In this document: one piece after another, positions 44,996-55,206 of the stretch
How positions within the stretch are numbered: position 1 is the first letter of the stretch
Layout of the letters: each line of letters begins with the position of its first letter
Origin: Calothrix parasitica NIES-267
GTDB taxonomy: Bacteria > Cyanobacteriota > Cyanobacteriia > Cyanobacteriales > Nostocaceae
Assembly: GCF_002368095.1 (NCBI RefSeq)
Contig: NZ_AP018227.1
Span: forward strand, 7,908,167 to 7,972,166
Reading direction: 5' to 3'
DNA length: 64,000 nt
Position numbers and translations under genes: made by a program
Notes under the pieces: model-generated
Databases searched by the model: none
The model's input: the letters and a program-made list of their open reading frames with translations, nothing else
Told to the model about the DNA's origin: nothing

Positions 44996-46194
44996 AAAAC
45001 ATTCGATTCTTCAACATAAATATTTTCCAAGTTTTTCAAGCTATTTTGAATGTTGAATGAGCTTTGCTCGATGCATTTAAGTGCTTGTTGTTGAGTAATA
45101 TTTTTTTCTGTTTTTCTTGTAGCTAAAATTGCCTCAGCCCAAGAGTAAGCAGGTTTTAACAAAGACATTCTTTTCATTAATGGTTTAACTACATCCGCTT
45201 CCTCTGGAATCACATCTGATAATATACAAGGAAGTCCTGCTGCTTGTGCTTCAATTAAAACCAAACCCAGTCCTTCGTAAAGCGATGGGAATACAAATAC
45301 ATCCATAGCCCCCATCATTAATCGAGCTATATCAGAACGAACACCAGCAAAAATAACTTTATCCGTTAACCCCATCTGGATTACTTTCTGTTTTATATCT
45401 GTAGCTAACTCACCTTCCCCCACGAGTAACAAACGCATTTTTGGTTCTCGTTTGGCAACTTCTGCTGCAATATCTATAACATATTGATGATTTTTCTGGG
45501 GATGAAATCTAGCCACATGACCAATTACAAAAGCGTCTGAAGGTATGCCTAATTCTGCACGTATTTGTTGGGAGTTAGTCTCATCTTTGAAGGGCTTTAA
45601 ATTCACCCCGCATAAAAGCAACTGCCAGCGTTGTTCGGTGGTTTTAGTTTGGTAAAACAAGTCTTCCAAGGCTTGATGACTTGCGGACAAACCCACCGTA
45701 GCGTTTTTAGCAATCAATGCTTTAGTCAAATCTGTATATAAACGTCGCTTCAATCCAGATTTAGATTCAACTACAGAAGAATCTAAGTGGCTATGAGCAA
45801 TTCTGACTGGGACACCTGCTCGCTTTGCCAACCACAATACGAAACCGCTAAAGTGATGTACGTGAGAGTGAACAATATCATATGGTTCATTATCGCGTAA
45901 AACTCGTCTAAAATTTCGAGCATATAACCAAGGTTGGGATGAATTTACACAAGGAATAACTTTGCTACCCAAAGCACGAATTTCTGCATCATAATCGCAT
46001 TCTGCATTCGTGTGAACTAAAAAGTCCATTTGGAAAGCATCACGGTCTATATTCCGTAAAATATGCATTAACCAAGTTTCAGTACCAGCCCTTACCATTC
46101 CTCCAACCACATGGAGGATACGTATTGGACGCTGCTTAGTTAATTTCTGAGTTACTTTCGTCGGGTTCTGTTCTTTTAAGTTTATATATTGCAT
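44986..46194 (-). CDS. Glycosyltransferase family 4
   Basis: 402 residues, GT4 with GT-B fold. After an N-terminal extension of about 28 residues the domain starts RPIRILHVVGGMVRAGTETW. It continues with HSHVHHFSGFVLWLAKRAG, donor-site GHVARFHPQKNHQYVI and the EX7E motif in PSLYEGLGLVLIEAQAAGLPC. The start at 46194 is 59 nt inside the flippase gene, but a GGGAG ribosome site about 9 nt upstream supports it. It overlaps the ligase gene downstream by 10 nt. Confidence 0.9.
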   Translation of the reverse strand: MQYINLKEQNPTKVTQKLTKQRPIRILHVVGGMVRAGTETWLMHILRNIDRDAFQMDFLVHTNAECDYDAEIRALGSKVIPCVNSSQPWLYARNFRRVLRDNEPYDIVHSHVHHFSGFVLWLAKRAGVPVRIAHSHLDSSVVESKSGLKRRLYTDLTKALIAKNATVGLSASHQALEDLFYQTKTTEQRWQLLLCGVNLKPFKDETNSQQIRAELGIPSDAFVIGHVARFHPQKNHQYVIDIAAEVAKREPKMRLLLVGEGELATDIKQKVIQMGLTDKVIFAGVRSDIARLMMGAMDVFVFPSLYEGLGLVLIEAQAAGLPCILSDVIPEEADVVKPLMKRMSLLKPAYSWAEAILATRKTEKNITQQQALKCIEQSSFNIQNSLKNLENIYVEESNVLCP

Positions 46195-47410
46195 GAATAA
46201 TTACTCCCAAACTGAATACAGCTTGTACAATCGCTGCAAATATTAAAGCCTTTGCCGCTCCAATTAATCCCTGTGTGGGTAGCAGCCACAAACAAGTCAT
46301 TGCTGAAGTAGCTGTAACTATGATAAATAAAGGAGTTTGTACGCGGAAGTATCTGGCTGCGGTCATTCCATATCCTAAAAAGGAAGACATATAACCTATT
46401 GCGGCTGCTACCATCAACAGTACAAATAAATTTTTATTTTCAGCATACTCCGGTCGATACAAAAGAGTCAGAAGCTCTGTACCAGCGACTTGAGCAACTA
46501 CAATTGCCGTACCTCCTATCAAAGCAGCGAGTCCGACTAATTTGAGAAGTAATCCACGGAAGGCAGTTATATTTTGGGCTGCGTAATATTTAGCTAATCT
46601 AGGACTGGCAGATTCACCCAAAGCGAAAATTACCATATTTCCTGCCACCATCAAGTAAGCTAATGCTGCGAATATACCTAATTGTCTTTCGCCTAAATAT
46701 TCTTCTATAAAATAACGAGGAACATTAGCATTCAGCGAAATCAGCATTTTTACTAACCCTAAAGGTAAACATAGCCACACTAACTTTGTGACAGTTTTCC
46801 AATTTAGACGAATTTTAGGTGCTCGATTTAATATCAATGTACCGTTACGTATGTCGCAACCAACCAGAACCACAGCCCAAGCAAAAACTAATCCAGCTAC
46901 TCCCCAAACAACATTACCCGATAGAAATACTCCTAAACCCAGCAACAATAAAGATAAAGGACCTTTAATCATTAAAGAAATTGCAATCCTATCCATCCGT
47001 TCGTGTTGCTGGATTAAACCATGGAATATATCGCTAACAGATTCAAATGCTTTGGCCAAACCAACCAGCAAAATCACCAAAGAAGTTTGTAGGCTATATC
47101 CAGTCCACAAAGTCACAATGGCAATCGCCACTAATGCTATTGTCGTTCCAATTAACCTCAACCCTAGATAATCGCTAAAAGCATATTGCTCTTTAGCATC
47201 TGTTGCTTGAACAATATCGAGTTGCAAGTTAGTTAACATTACTATGGGTGCTGTGACAGCCAAACCCAAAGTAAATTGTCCTACCATTTCAGGGCTGCCA
47301 AGTTTAGCCAAAACTACCAGCATTCCCCATTGACAAGCTGCATATACAGCATTACCAATAAATGTCCAGGAAAAGTTACGACGTAGGCTTAATGGCTTGC
47401 TTTTTTGCAT
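46136..47410 (-). CDS. Wzx-type polysaccharide flippase (MOP family)
   Basis: 424 residues with twelve or more predicted membrane helices and the MOP/PST pattern: SLRRNFSWTFIGNAVYAACQ at the N-terminus, a central KMLISLNANVPRYFIEEYLG, and later FALGESASPRLAKYYA. It would move lipid-linked repeat units across the inner membrane for the polymerase at 43664. Its 3' end overlaps the next GT4 gene by 59 nt, which is more than usual. It is 48 nt downstream of the dehydratase gene. Confidence 0.9.
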   Translation of the reverse strand: MQKSKPLSLRRNFSWTFIGNAVYAACQWGMLVVLAKLGSPEMVGQFTLGLAVTAPIVMLTNLQLDIVQATDAKEQYAFSDYLGLRLIGTTIALVAIAIVTLWTGYSLQTSLVILLVGLAKAFESVSDIFHGLIQQHERMDRIAISLMIKGPLSLLLLGLGVFLSGNVVWGVAGLVFAWAVVLVGCDIRNGTLILNRAPKIRLNWKTVTKLVWLCLPLGLVKMLISLNANVPRYFIEEYLGERQLGIFAALAYLMVAGNMVIFALGESASPRLAKYYAAQNITAFRGLLLKLVGLAALIGGTAIVVAQVAGTELLTLLYRPEYAENKNLFVLLMVAAAIGYMSSFLGYGMTAARYFRVQTPLFIIVTATSAMTCLWLLPTQGLIGAAKALIFAAIVQAVFSLGVIIHAIYKLKRTEPDESNSEIN

Positions 47411-47458
47411 TTTAATTTGCTTTTTTCTGTTGATTTATGAAAATTTATCAATCCTCAA

Positions 47459-49525
47459 TTAAGCCCTTTTCGGTTCGACTTTTTTCAGTATCTTACCATC
47501 TGGAGTATTGCTAAAGTCCTTATTAATAGAGCTTTCTTTCTGCCCTAAACTATCCAAATACTTCGGTTTATACCCCGGCACTAATTGCTCTAATAAAAAC
47601 TTGATTGAATTAGTATCATTTTTATCAGCAGCCTGACAAAGTGCGTCTACTGAGACATTAAGACTTTCGGGTATAATTCGACTCGAATTTTTGACCATAA
47701 ACAGTTTTTGATGTTCTGTCGGGTCGTATTCTTCTCCTTCTATAAATAGCTCTTCAAACAATTTCTCTCCCGGTCGCAAGCCTGTAAAAATTATATCTAT
47801 GTCTTTATTTACTCTGTAACCAGAGAGTCTAATTAACTCTGAGGCTAAATCGACAATTTTTACAGGTTCGCCCATATTGAGCATCAGTACTTCACCACCT
47901 CGACCTAAAACTGCTGCTTGTAAAACTAGCTGTACTGCTTCGGGTATGGTCATGAAGTAACGACAGATATCTGGATGAGTTACTGTGATTGGGCCACCGG
48001 CAGCAATCTGCTTTTTAAAGGTCGGAACGACGCTACCCCTACTACCCAAAACGTTACCAAAACGCACTGCTACATAAGATTTCCCGTTCTGTTTGGCTGC
48101 TTGGAGTACCAACATTTCGGCAACTCTCTTACTGGCACCCATGATATTGGTTGGGTTAACCGCTTTATCGGTGGAAATCATCACGAAATGTTTGACGTTA
48201 CATCGCAATGCTTCATCTACTAAATTCTTTGTACCAATGACGTTGTTGGTAATTGCTTCTGGAGAATTCATTTCCATCAAAGGAACGTGCTTGTGTGCAG
48301 CAGCATGGAAAACCACATCCGGTTGGAATTTATCAAAAGCGTGTCTGAGTCTATCTTTAAATCGGATGTCGGCTATAAATCCGTGAATTCTTGTTGCATT
48401 TCCCGTGCTTCTAATTTCTTCTTTTAAGACTTGAACTAGCTGATTCAATTCTTGTTGGATGGTAAAGACAGAATTTTCACCATGTCCTACCAACATTATT
48501 TCTTTAGGATGACAAGAACAAATTTGACGACACAGTTCGCTCCCAATCGAACCACCCGCACCCGTAATTAAAACCCTTTTTCCATTGAGAAATTCAGCCA
48601 CTCGTTCAATCTCTGTCTGTACGGGTTCTCGTCTGAGCAAATCTTCAATCCTGACATCTCGGATGCTGTTTAAGCTGACTTTTCCGTTGAGAATCTCGTT
48701 TATTCCTGGCAAGGTACAGGTTTGTACTCCATTATTCTTACAGATATCAACGATTTCCCGAATTACTTCCCCTGCTACCGAAGGCATGGCAATAATTACT
48801 TTATCTACATTTAAAGGTTCTAAAATATCGGGAATCGAATGACGATCGCCAAATACCTGAATACCTCGAATGCGTGCATTTAACTTGGTTCTATCGTCGT
48901 CAATAAATCCAACAGCGCGGAAACCCAAATGATAATTCTTTTGCATTTCCTCAACGAGACTTACTCCAGCACTTCCCGCACCAACTATGAGTACTCGCTG
49001 TTTGTGATTATGATTACGGATGAAAGGGCTAAATGCGATACGTGAATTTTTACTTCTCTCAACGACCCGAACGCTAAAACGTAATGCACCAATGAAAATA
49101 CATGAAAGTAATCCATCGATAAATGGTAGTGACTGTGGTAATGCGTCTAAAGCCCAGGGTAAAGTGAAATCCACCACATCAAATAACAGAGTTTGGATAA
49201 CTATTCCGGCCGCAATCAACATAGCTACATATGTTAATTCTTCGACACCTGCATATCTCCAATAGCGACGATAAAAACCGAAACTATAAAACACCCCGAT
49301 TTTAACCACTACAAAAAGTATTGTTGCCGTAATTAAATCATATAAATATGGTTGAATAGCTAAATCACCATCTAAACGCACTATCAGCGCTAAAAAAGGT
49401 GTGATGGCAAAAACAACAATATCAAATATAAATAAATGACGGTTCCTCAGCTTCAATAAATTTCTTAGTAAAACTTTTGTCGATTTATCGAGCAGCCAAT
49501 GAGAAACCATGAATAAACCGTTCAT
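47459..49525 (-). CDS. PglF/CapD-type nucleotide-sugar 4,6-dehydratase, membrane-bound
   Basis: 688 residues, first gene of the minus-strand cluster. Four N-terminal membrane helices (about 30-150), a first Rossmann-type domain with VLIVGAGSAGVSLVEEM near 174, then the SDR domain with VLITGAGGSIGSELCRQ near 315 and catalytic ISTDKAVNPTNIMGASKRVA, as in PglF/WbpM/CapD. It converts UDP-GlcNAc to UDP-4-keto-6-deoxy-GlcNAc, the substrate for the PglE-type aminotransferase at 30894. A long non-coding region upstream is the likely promoter of the cluster. Confidence 0.95.
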   Translation of the reverse strand: MNGLFMVSHWLLDKSTKVLLRNLLKLRNRHLFIFDIVVFAITPFLALIVRLDGDLAIQPYLYDLITATILFVVVKIGVFYSFGFYRRYWRYAGVEELTYVAMLIAAGIVIQTLLFDVVDFTLPWALDALPQSLPFIDGLLSCIFIGALRFSVRVVERSKNSRIAFSPFIRNHNHKQRVLIVGAGSAGVSLVEEMQKNYHLGFRAVGFIDDDRTKLNARIRGIQVFGDRHSIPDILEPLNVDKVIIAMPSVAGEVIREIVDICKNNGVQTCTLPGINEILNGKVSLNSIRDVRIEDLLRREPVQTEIERVAEFLNGKRVLITGAGGSIGSELCRQICSCHPKEIMLVGHGENSVFTIQQELNQLVQVLKEEIRSTGNATRIHGFIADIRFKDRLRHAFDKFQPDVVFHAAAHKHVPLMEMNSPEAITNNVIGTKNLVDEALRCNVKHFVMISTDKAVNPTNIMGASKRVAEMLVLQAAKQNGKSYVAVRFGNVLGSRGSVVPTFKKQIAAGGPITVTHPDICRYFMTIPEAVQLVLQAAVLGRGGEVLMLNMGEPVKIVDLASELIRLSGYRVNKDIDIIFTGLRPGEKLFEELFIEGEEYDPTEHQKLFMVKNSSRIIPESLNVSVDALCQAADKNDTNSIKFLLEQLVPGYKPKYLDSLGQKESSINKDFSNTPDGKILKKVEPKRA

Positions 49526-50767
49526 CTAAAAACTCCTGGGAAATTTGCCACAAGCATACCTCTGGATATAATTATCAGAGCTTTTGGATAGTAATACAGT
49601 TAATATCAGATTATTTGCAAGCAGCATAAGCAACCCTTATCCATGCTTAACAAATAGATAAAGATAAAATCGGGCAATACAAACAACCCATCTATTTACT
49701 GAACTAATAGTCGCACTGATATCTACCCAAACAACACAGTTACTTTATAAAAATGGCTCTAATCAATTATTCTACACATCAAGCTTTCACAGCTACGGAT
49801 ACACCCCTCCCTTAAGTAATACACATGATTATTTACAAGCTAAATACTTTCCTGAACAAATATTAAAAGTACACCTAAGTTCACGAATTATCTTAAATAA
49901 AATATTCGGAGTAATCCTTTCATCATTTAATTCCGTCGTATAAAAATTTAGAAAAACCAAATTTTACACAACAAAATATATTTCTAAAAGCAGTACCTTA
50001 CCATTCACGAAACAGACTAAGCCTGCAATATGAATCTTCTACCACTTACAGCCATAAGAAGCTTTGTGCTTTACGCTTCGTTTGCCCAAAAATTCCACAT
50101 CGCAGCTTGAAACCGAAAAGTTGCGTTATAAAATCTGGTAAATCTATAAACGCAAAAGCATATTATTCGGGAGTCATAGATAACATCGGAAAATCACACG
50201 CTTTGCAAAAACATGATAAGGAATTAGGTAAGTAGCAACAAAAAATAAAATTAATGCTTACTGTAACTGATTTATCTGTTTTTTTGACTTCAATATAATA
50301 TCTAACAGTTTTTGTGAATTGAGTCATGCCAATTTGGCACTAATTTAATGCTGTAGTACTTCAACACATTAATTCTCAGGAGTTTGTAGTTGCGCTACTC
50401 TGCGAGAAAACTAGGTTTACAACACCTCATATTCCCATATGTAGAGGCGCTGTAGACGTTGACTAGACTGTTCGATAGGGCATAGTTTATCTTTTTTCGT
50501 TAGCGTTACCCTGACGGCTGGTTCAGCAAGCTGAACGCGCGCAGCATCTCCCGTGGGGAGGTAAAATAGCACAAATACGAACAAAAATTTACCCATCAAC
50601 ATGAATGTGGTGGGTAAGCTGATGGGTAGCGATATAAACCGCTAAAATAAGTTTTCAAATATTGCTTGTCGCGCTACCATCTTGGCCGCTAATATTAGTA
50701 TATTATTCAAATCAAAAGCGTAGAAGCTTATTGTATGATGCAAAAGACTCATGAAAATATACTTTAG
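49526..50767. other. 1.2-kb intergenic region upstream of the polysaccharide cluster
   Basis: AT-rich, no supported gene. A short frame at 50417-50602 (minus) has a hydrophobic start but runs through the hairpin GTTCAGC-AA-GCTGAAC (50521-50536) and repeat-like sequence, so I do not call it. A diverged copy of the dispersed hairpin element, containing CTACCATCTTGGCCGCTAA, sits near 50655-50715. The cluster promoter must lie toward the 49526 side. Confidence 0.5.
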
Positions 50768-51286
50768 CTAAACTTTTGCTTCCAAAGACTTAAGCCACTC
50801 TGTATTGACACGAGACTCGCGAGTTAGTGCAATTCTTCCAGTACGTACAATTTCTCGCAAACCAAATTTTTGCAGTAATTGGACAATTGCGACTATTTTT
50901 CCAGGGTCTCCAACAACTTCCACGGTCAAGGAATCTTCTGCTGTATCTACTATTCGCGCTCGGAAAATCTGGGCTAATTCAACAACTTCCGAACGATTGC
51001 TGCTAGTAGCATTTACCTTAATCAACACTAATTCTCGTTCCACACAAGGGACTTCAGTTATATCCTGAACTTTGAGAACGTTGATTAATTTGTATAATTG
51101 CTTGGTAAGTTGTTCAATAATACGGTCATCACCAGGAACAACCATTGTAATTCGAGAAATACCTGCTTGTTCGGCGGGACCAACAGCAAGGCTTTCGATA
51201 TTAAAGCCTCGACGCGCAAATAGACTAGAAATCCGCGAGAGAACCCCGGATTCATCTTCTACAAGTACTGAAAGCGTGTGTTTCAT
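50768..51286 (-). CDS. ilvN: Acetolactate synthase small (regulatory) subunit
   Basis: 172 residues, the usual length of IlvH/IlvN. The N-terminal ACT domain (about 4-75) reads [41 protein letters not shown], with the valine-binding region. The C-terminal domain has RELVLIKV and [12 protein letters not shown]. It binds valine to regulate the catalytic subunit IlvB in branched-chain amino-acid synthesis. IlvB is not adjacent, as usual in cyanobacteria. Confidence 0.95.
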   Translation of the reverse strand: MKHTLSVLVEDESGVLSRISSLFARRGFNIESLAVGPAEQAGISRITMVVPGDDRIIEQLTKQLYKLINVLKVQDITEVPCVERELVLIKVNATSSNRSEVVELAQIFRARIVDTAEDSLTVEVVGDPGKIVAIVQLLQKFGLREIVRTGRIALTRESRVNTEWLKSLEAKV

Positions 51287-51388
51287 CTTAATTTCAGTGA
51301 CCAGTGACCAGTTATTAGTTAACAGTAAATAGCTGTTCTGTTAGATTATAGGTTAGTGGGAACACTGTCAAAGTTTTATTTCTAACTC

Positions 51389-53467
51389 CTAACTCTCAAC
51401 TCCTCTTCCGTAACTAGAAACTATTTGTTCCAATAATTTTTCTTCATTCTCTGCGGGTGCGAGACATTTTAATCCTTGGCAAACTAAACCTATGCTATTT
51501 TGCGGCAAATCGGATTGTTCTACAAACATCGCAACAGGTAGAAATCTAGATATAAGCGAGTTTATCCGCTGTTTATCAGTACGAATTAAAATGCAGTTTC
51601 GATACCAATCTAATGCTATAAATAAACTGGGACAAGCTTGAGGTGAAGCTTCCATGACGCTGCGAAAGGCTTTTAATCCCTGCTCGGCTAGATTTAAGTA
51701 TTGAAGGTTATCTGTGATTAGCGTTAACCGCACTAAATTGGATAAAGCTATCCCATTCGCTGAAGGTGTAGCACTATCTGTATAATTGCGTTCCCTAACT
51801 ATTAGTTCTTGGCTTGTATCGCTAGCTGTATTAAAGTAACCTCCTAATTCGATACTCCATAAGTATTCGTTAAATTCTTCTTGGAGTTCAACTGCTTTTT
51901 CCAACCATAAAGAAGTTGGATTATGAGCGATTAAACTAGCTTGATGTAAATCCAATAAGGCTTTGATAAATAAAGCGTAATCTTCAGATTGAGCGATTAC
52001 ACTTGGTGTTCCTTGATAATTTAACCGCTGGAATCTTCCATCAACAAATTGATTTTCTAAAATAAACTTAGCTGCTTGAGTTGCTAGCTCAAAGTATTCT
52101 ATCTCAGAGAATACTGCATAAGCTTTGGCTAGACCCGAAATCATCATCGCATTCCAAGCAACAATCATTTTTGTATCTGTGACTGGTGGAATACGACCTT
52201 GCCAATTTTGAAATTTTGCTTCGTTGTTGTTACGAGCAGGAGCAAAAGTCTTGATTTCATTTATGCTTTGACCATAGCGAGATAAAAATAATTTGTCTAA
52301 AATACTTTCAATAGCATCGCTTAGTTTATCTGAGTTGAGTTTCTGGAGAACATTTTGATTTTCAAAGTTACCGTTTTTAGTAACAGTGAAATTTTGTTGT
52401 AGTTGAATTAATTCCTCTGAAGTTAGCAGTTGTTCTAATTCGCTGAACTTCCAAACGTAAAATGCACCTTCTTCAGGTTCAACATCTTCCTGGGTGATAA
52501 AACTATCTGCATCTTGAGCAGCATAGAAATAACCAGACGGTGCTGTCATTTCTCGTTTCAGCCATTTTACTGTTTTGGCGATCGCACTACTAAATATAGG
52601 TTGTTGAATTCCCGAACTCCATAAATTAGCGAGATACTCAACTATTTGACCGTTATCATAGAGCATCTTCTCAAAATGAGGTACAGTCCAGGTCGGGTCA
52701 ACGGTGTAGCGATGAAAACCACCAGCAACATGGTCAAAAATCCCACCGAGTGCTAAGTCCAATCCTCGCTGAGCGCAAATTTGCTGACTATCATATTCAG
52801 CAGTAAACTCAAATCTACTTCCTTGTAATGCTATCTGTGCATAAGGAATCGTGGGAAAACTATTACCTTGTTGGTTGGGAGTAATAATTCTGCTTGTAAT
52901 TTCCCAAGCTTTTTGCAATAGTTGATTGTCCTGGATTTCTGCGGTAGTTTCAGTTTGCAATACCGCTCCGGAGAGCAGCGATTCTAAAATAACTGCTTTG
53001 CGTTTTTGTAGGTCTTGCTTTTCTGTATCGTAATAGTGACGAATTGCTTGGAGTACCTTTAAGAAACCCGGACGACCATAACGTTCTTCTACAGGGAAAT
53101 AAGTTCCAGCATAAAATGGTACTAAGTCATCGGGAGCAAGGAAAACGTTTAATGGCCAACCTCCTTGACCGCTCATCATTTGCAAAGCCTGCATATAAAT
53201 GCTATCAATATCCGGTCTTTCTTCTCTATCAACTTTAATTGGAAGAAAATTAGCATTCATATATTCAGCTATTTGCAAATCAGAAAAAGCTTCTCCTTCC
53301 ATGACAGTACACCAGTGACAGCTAGAATAGCCGATGGAAAGAAATATCGGTTTATTTTGCTCCACCGCTGTCGCTAATGCTTCATCGCACCAACTCCACC
53401 AGTCAATTGGGTTTTCAGCGTGTTTTCGGAGGTAAAGACTTTGAGATGAAGCGAGTCTATTAGTCAT
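51389..53467 (-). CDS. DUF255 thioredoxin-fold / glycosyl-hydrolase-like protein (YyaL type)
   Basis: 692 residues. The N-terminal thioredoxin-like domain (DUF255) has NPIDWWSWCDEAL and the CxxC site Cys50-Cys53 in SSCHWCTVMEGEAF. The remaining 500 residues are an alpha/alpha-barrel of six-hairpin glycosidase type, with PHFEKMLYDNGQ and WQGRIPPVTDTKMIVAWNAM, then SATPSANGIALSNLVRL. Members are widely conserved (spermatogenesis-associated protein 20 / YyaL), and their biochemical role is still unclear. It is 103 nt upstream of ilvN on the same strand, probably an unrelated neighbour. Confidence 0.95.
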   Translation of the reverse strand: MTNRLASSQSLYLRKHAENPIDWWSWCDEALATAVEQNKPIFLSIGYSSCHWCTVMEGEAFSDLQIAEYMNANFLPIKVDREERPDIDSIYMQALQMMSGQGGWPLNVFLAPDDLVPFYAGTYFPVEERYGRPGFLKVLQAIRHYYDTEKQDLQKRKAVILESLLSGAVLQTETTAEIQDNQLLQKAWEITSRIITPNQQGNSFPTIPYAQIALQGSRFEFTAEYDSQQICAQRGLDLALGGIFDHVAGGFHRYTVDPTWTVPHFEKMLYDNGQIVEYLANLWSSGIQQPIFSSAIAKTVKWLKREMTAPSGYFYAAQDADSFITQEDVEPEEGAFYVWKFSELEQLLTSEELIQLQQNFTVTKNGNFENQNVLQKLNSDKLSDAIESILDKLFLSRYGQSINEIKTFAPARNNNEAKFQNWQGRIPPVTDTKMIVAWNAMMISGLAKAYAVFSEIEYFELATQAAKFILENQFVDGRFQRLNYQGTPSVIAQSEDYALFIKALLDLHQASLIAHNPTSLWLEKAVELQEEFNEYLWSIELGGYFNTASDTSQELIVRERNYTDSATPSANGIALSNLVRLTLITDNLQYLNLAEQGLKAFRSVMEASPQACPSLFIALDWYRNCILIRTDKQRINSLISRFLPVAMFVEQSDLPQNSIGLVCQGLKCLAPAENEEKLLEQIVSSYGRGVES

Positions 53468-54052
53468 GATTTCACAAATACGAAAAGCCTTCTTTGCTAA
53501 GTTTATCGTTTCACTTGCATAAGATGCGTTTTTCCTTCAATAAATATTCTTATTAGAACAATAGGGAGTAGCGATTAGTGAGTAAGGGAAAAGAGCTTTT
53601 CAAAAATAAGGTCGGGAATCCTGTTTTGTTCAACAAAACTTAAGAAACCCGGATTTTACTGGAAAAACCGGGTTTCTTATACGGATGGAAAATTAATAGT
53701 ATAAAAAGCATTAAGTAATTTAGGATAATTAGTTGTAAGCTGATGTGCGGCTAATTTGTACGATAAGAAAATTTCAAAACACTGTAGTGCGCCAATCTTG
53801 GTCGCTAGCAGTGTACAAATTAAATGCATTACAACTTAGCAAGAAGTCCGCTTAAGCTAGCGAAATATTAAGTACTAATATTAGTGAAAAGATTTATAGA
53901 TAATCAAAATATAAAGCTAAATAATATGATTCAAATATTAGCCAAACAATTAACTTATTGAAACTCTCTCCTCACTTTTTCCCATTAACTATTCCCTTTA
54001 TCCCATGCAAACTATAAATTTTTCACTGCATTAAAGTAAGTTATTGGCTAAA
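53468..54052. other. Intergenic region with repeat hairpins
   Basis: Contains a perfect 11-bp inverted repeat AAGAAACCCGG (53642-53652) and CCGGGTTTCTT (53668-53678), a smaller GTTTTGTT/AACAAAAC hairpin at about 53623, and the dispersed element listed at 53738. No gene is supported. Confidence 0.6.
53738..53835 (+). repeat. About 98-bp dispersed element, copy B
   Basis: Aligns end to end with copy A at 25783-25880 in opposite orientation. It has GCTAATTTGTAC and GTACAAATTAA flanks and the central GTAGTGCGCCAATCTTGGTC hairpin. No coding potential. Confidence 0.8.
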
Positions 54053-54214
54053 TTACTTTAACGAACGAACTAATAAGCTAATCATTGGTTCTGAGTATGT
54101 ATCTATAGGAGATTCAAATTCTGAACTTATAACTTGATTGGTATTTGAACTTAATCCTAGAATTATATTAAGTAACAAAGTTATGATTGCGGCTTGTACT
54201 AATCTTCTTAACAT
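54053..54214 (-). CDS. Candidate 53-residue exported peptide
   Basis: An open frame of 53 codons begins MLRRLVQAAIITLLLNIILG and ends SLLVRSLK before TAA. The two arginines followed by about 17 hydrophobic residues and then a polar stretch (SSNTNQVISSEFESP) look like a signal peptide or membrane anchor with a short exported tail. An AGGA ribosome site stands about 8 nt before the ATG. It is divergent from clpP with 286 nt between. I see no relation to heterocyst peptides of the PatS type (no RGSGR). It could be a chance frame, but the ribosome site and residue pattern favour a gene. Confidence 0.45.
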   Translation of the reverse strand: MLRRLVQAAIITLLLNIILGLSSNTNQVISSEFESPIDTYSEPMISLLVRSLK

Positions 54215-54500
54215 GACGAATTCCTATGGCTTCAAATAATTGGCATTTTGGTTTCAGATAGTTAACTCATGCTGCCTCTCGTATTATTGTTTTACCTGTA
54301 ATTACAGTTTTATCCGGACACCTCATAGCACAAATATAGTATTAGTTACATTTGATTCAGTTATGCCTAACTAAATATACTTATCAAATTGTTCAATAAT
54401 TACGTTTTGATAAGCAATATTGTTGCAAACGTACTGCTGATAACAACAATTAGCTTAGTAATGGATAAAATGTATGTAAATTAACTATGAACTAGGCTGC

Positions 54501-55106
54501 ATGATTCCTATCGTTATTGAACAATCCGGTCGCGGTGAACGCGCTTTTGACATTTACTCACGGCTACTACGCGACCGTATCATCTTCTTGGGACAACCGA
54601 TAGATAGCAACGTAGCTAACTTGATAGTTGCCCAAATGTTGCTCTTGGACGCTGAAGATGCGGAGAAAGATATTTATATGTATATCAATTCTCCTGGTGG
54701 CTCGGTAACTGCTGGTATGGGTATTTTCGATACCATGAGACATATTCGTCCGGATATTTGTACTATTTGCACCGGACTTGCTGCTAGTATGGGAGCTTTC
54801 CTACTTACGGCTGGTACTAAAGGTAAGCGGATGAGTTTACCTCATTCTCGAATTATGATTCACCAACCTTTAGGTGGAGCACAAGGACAAGCAACTGATA
54901 TTGAAATTCAAGCTAAAGAGATTCTCTATCACAAGCAACAGCTAAATAATTATTTAGCTGAAAACACGGGTCAACCCATTGAACGCATCGCAGAAGATAC
55001 CGAGAGAGATTTCTTTATGTCTCCTAACGATGCCAAAGATTATGGCTTGATTGACCAAGTGATAGACCGTCACTCTGCTGGTAGCCGTCCGATGGCTGTA
55101 GTGTAA
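54501..55106 (+). CDS. clpP: ATP-dependent Clp protease proteolytic subunit
   Basis: 201 residues. Catalytic triad Ser96 (GLAASMGAF), His121 (MIHQPLGG) and Asp170 (TERDFFMS) are all present, so this is an active ClpP and not a ClpR paralog. It forms the tetradecameric chamber and pairs with ClpC or ClpX in the cytoplasm. Cyanobacteria have several clpP genes; this one has no clpX or clpR next to it. The start [20 protein letters not shown] is the usual N-terminus. A terminator hairpin follows at 55207. Confidence 0.95.
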   Translation: MIPIVIEQSGRGERAFDIYSRLLRDRIIFLGQPIDSNVANLIVAQMLLLDAEDAEKDIYMYINSPGGSVTAGMGIFDTMRHIRPDICTICTGLAASMGAFLLTAGTKGKRMSLPHSRIMIHQPLGGAQGQATDIEIQAKEILYHKQQLNNYLAENTGQPIERIAEDTERDFFMSPNDAKDYGLIDQVIDRHSAGSRPMAVV

Positions 55107-55206
55107 TTAATATTCGCGCTATCAAGAATTGATTGTTTAGATTAACTCTTGATTGCGGAATATTCACTTATTATTGACTCCATTCCGCGAGTCATGAATT
55201 TCGCAA

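Noticed and set aside
50417-50602. 61-codon minus-strand frame with hydrophobic N-terminus
   Set aside because: Runs through the GTTCAGC/GCTGAAC hairpin and repeat-like GC-rich sequence; no good ribosome site, so treated as non-coding.
53640-53680. AAGAAACCCGG hairpin as a clpP or DUF255 regulatory site
   Set aside because: It looks like a dispersed cyanobacterial intergenic palindrome and is upstream of the DUF255 gene by about 175 nt with no positional logic.
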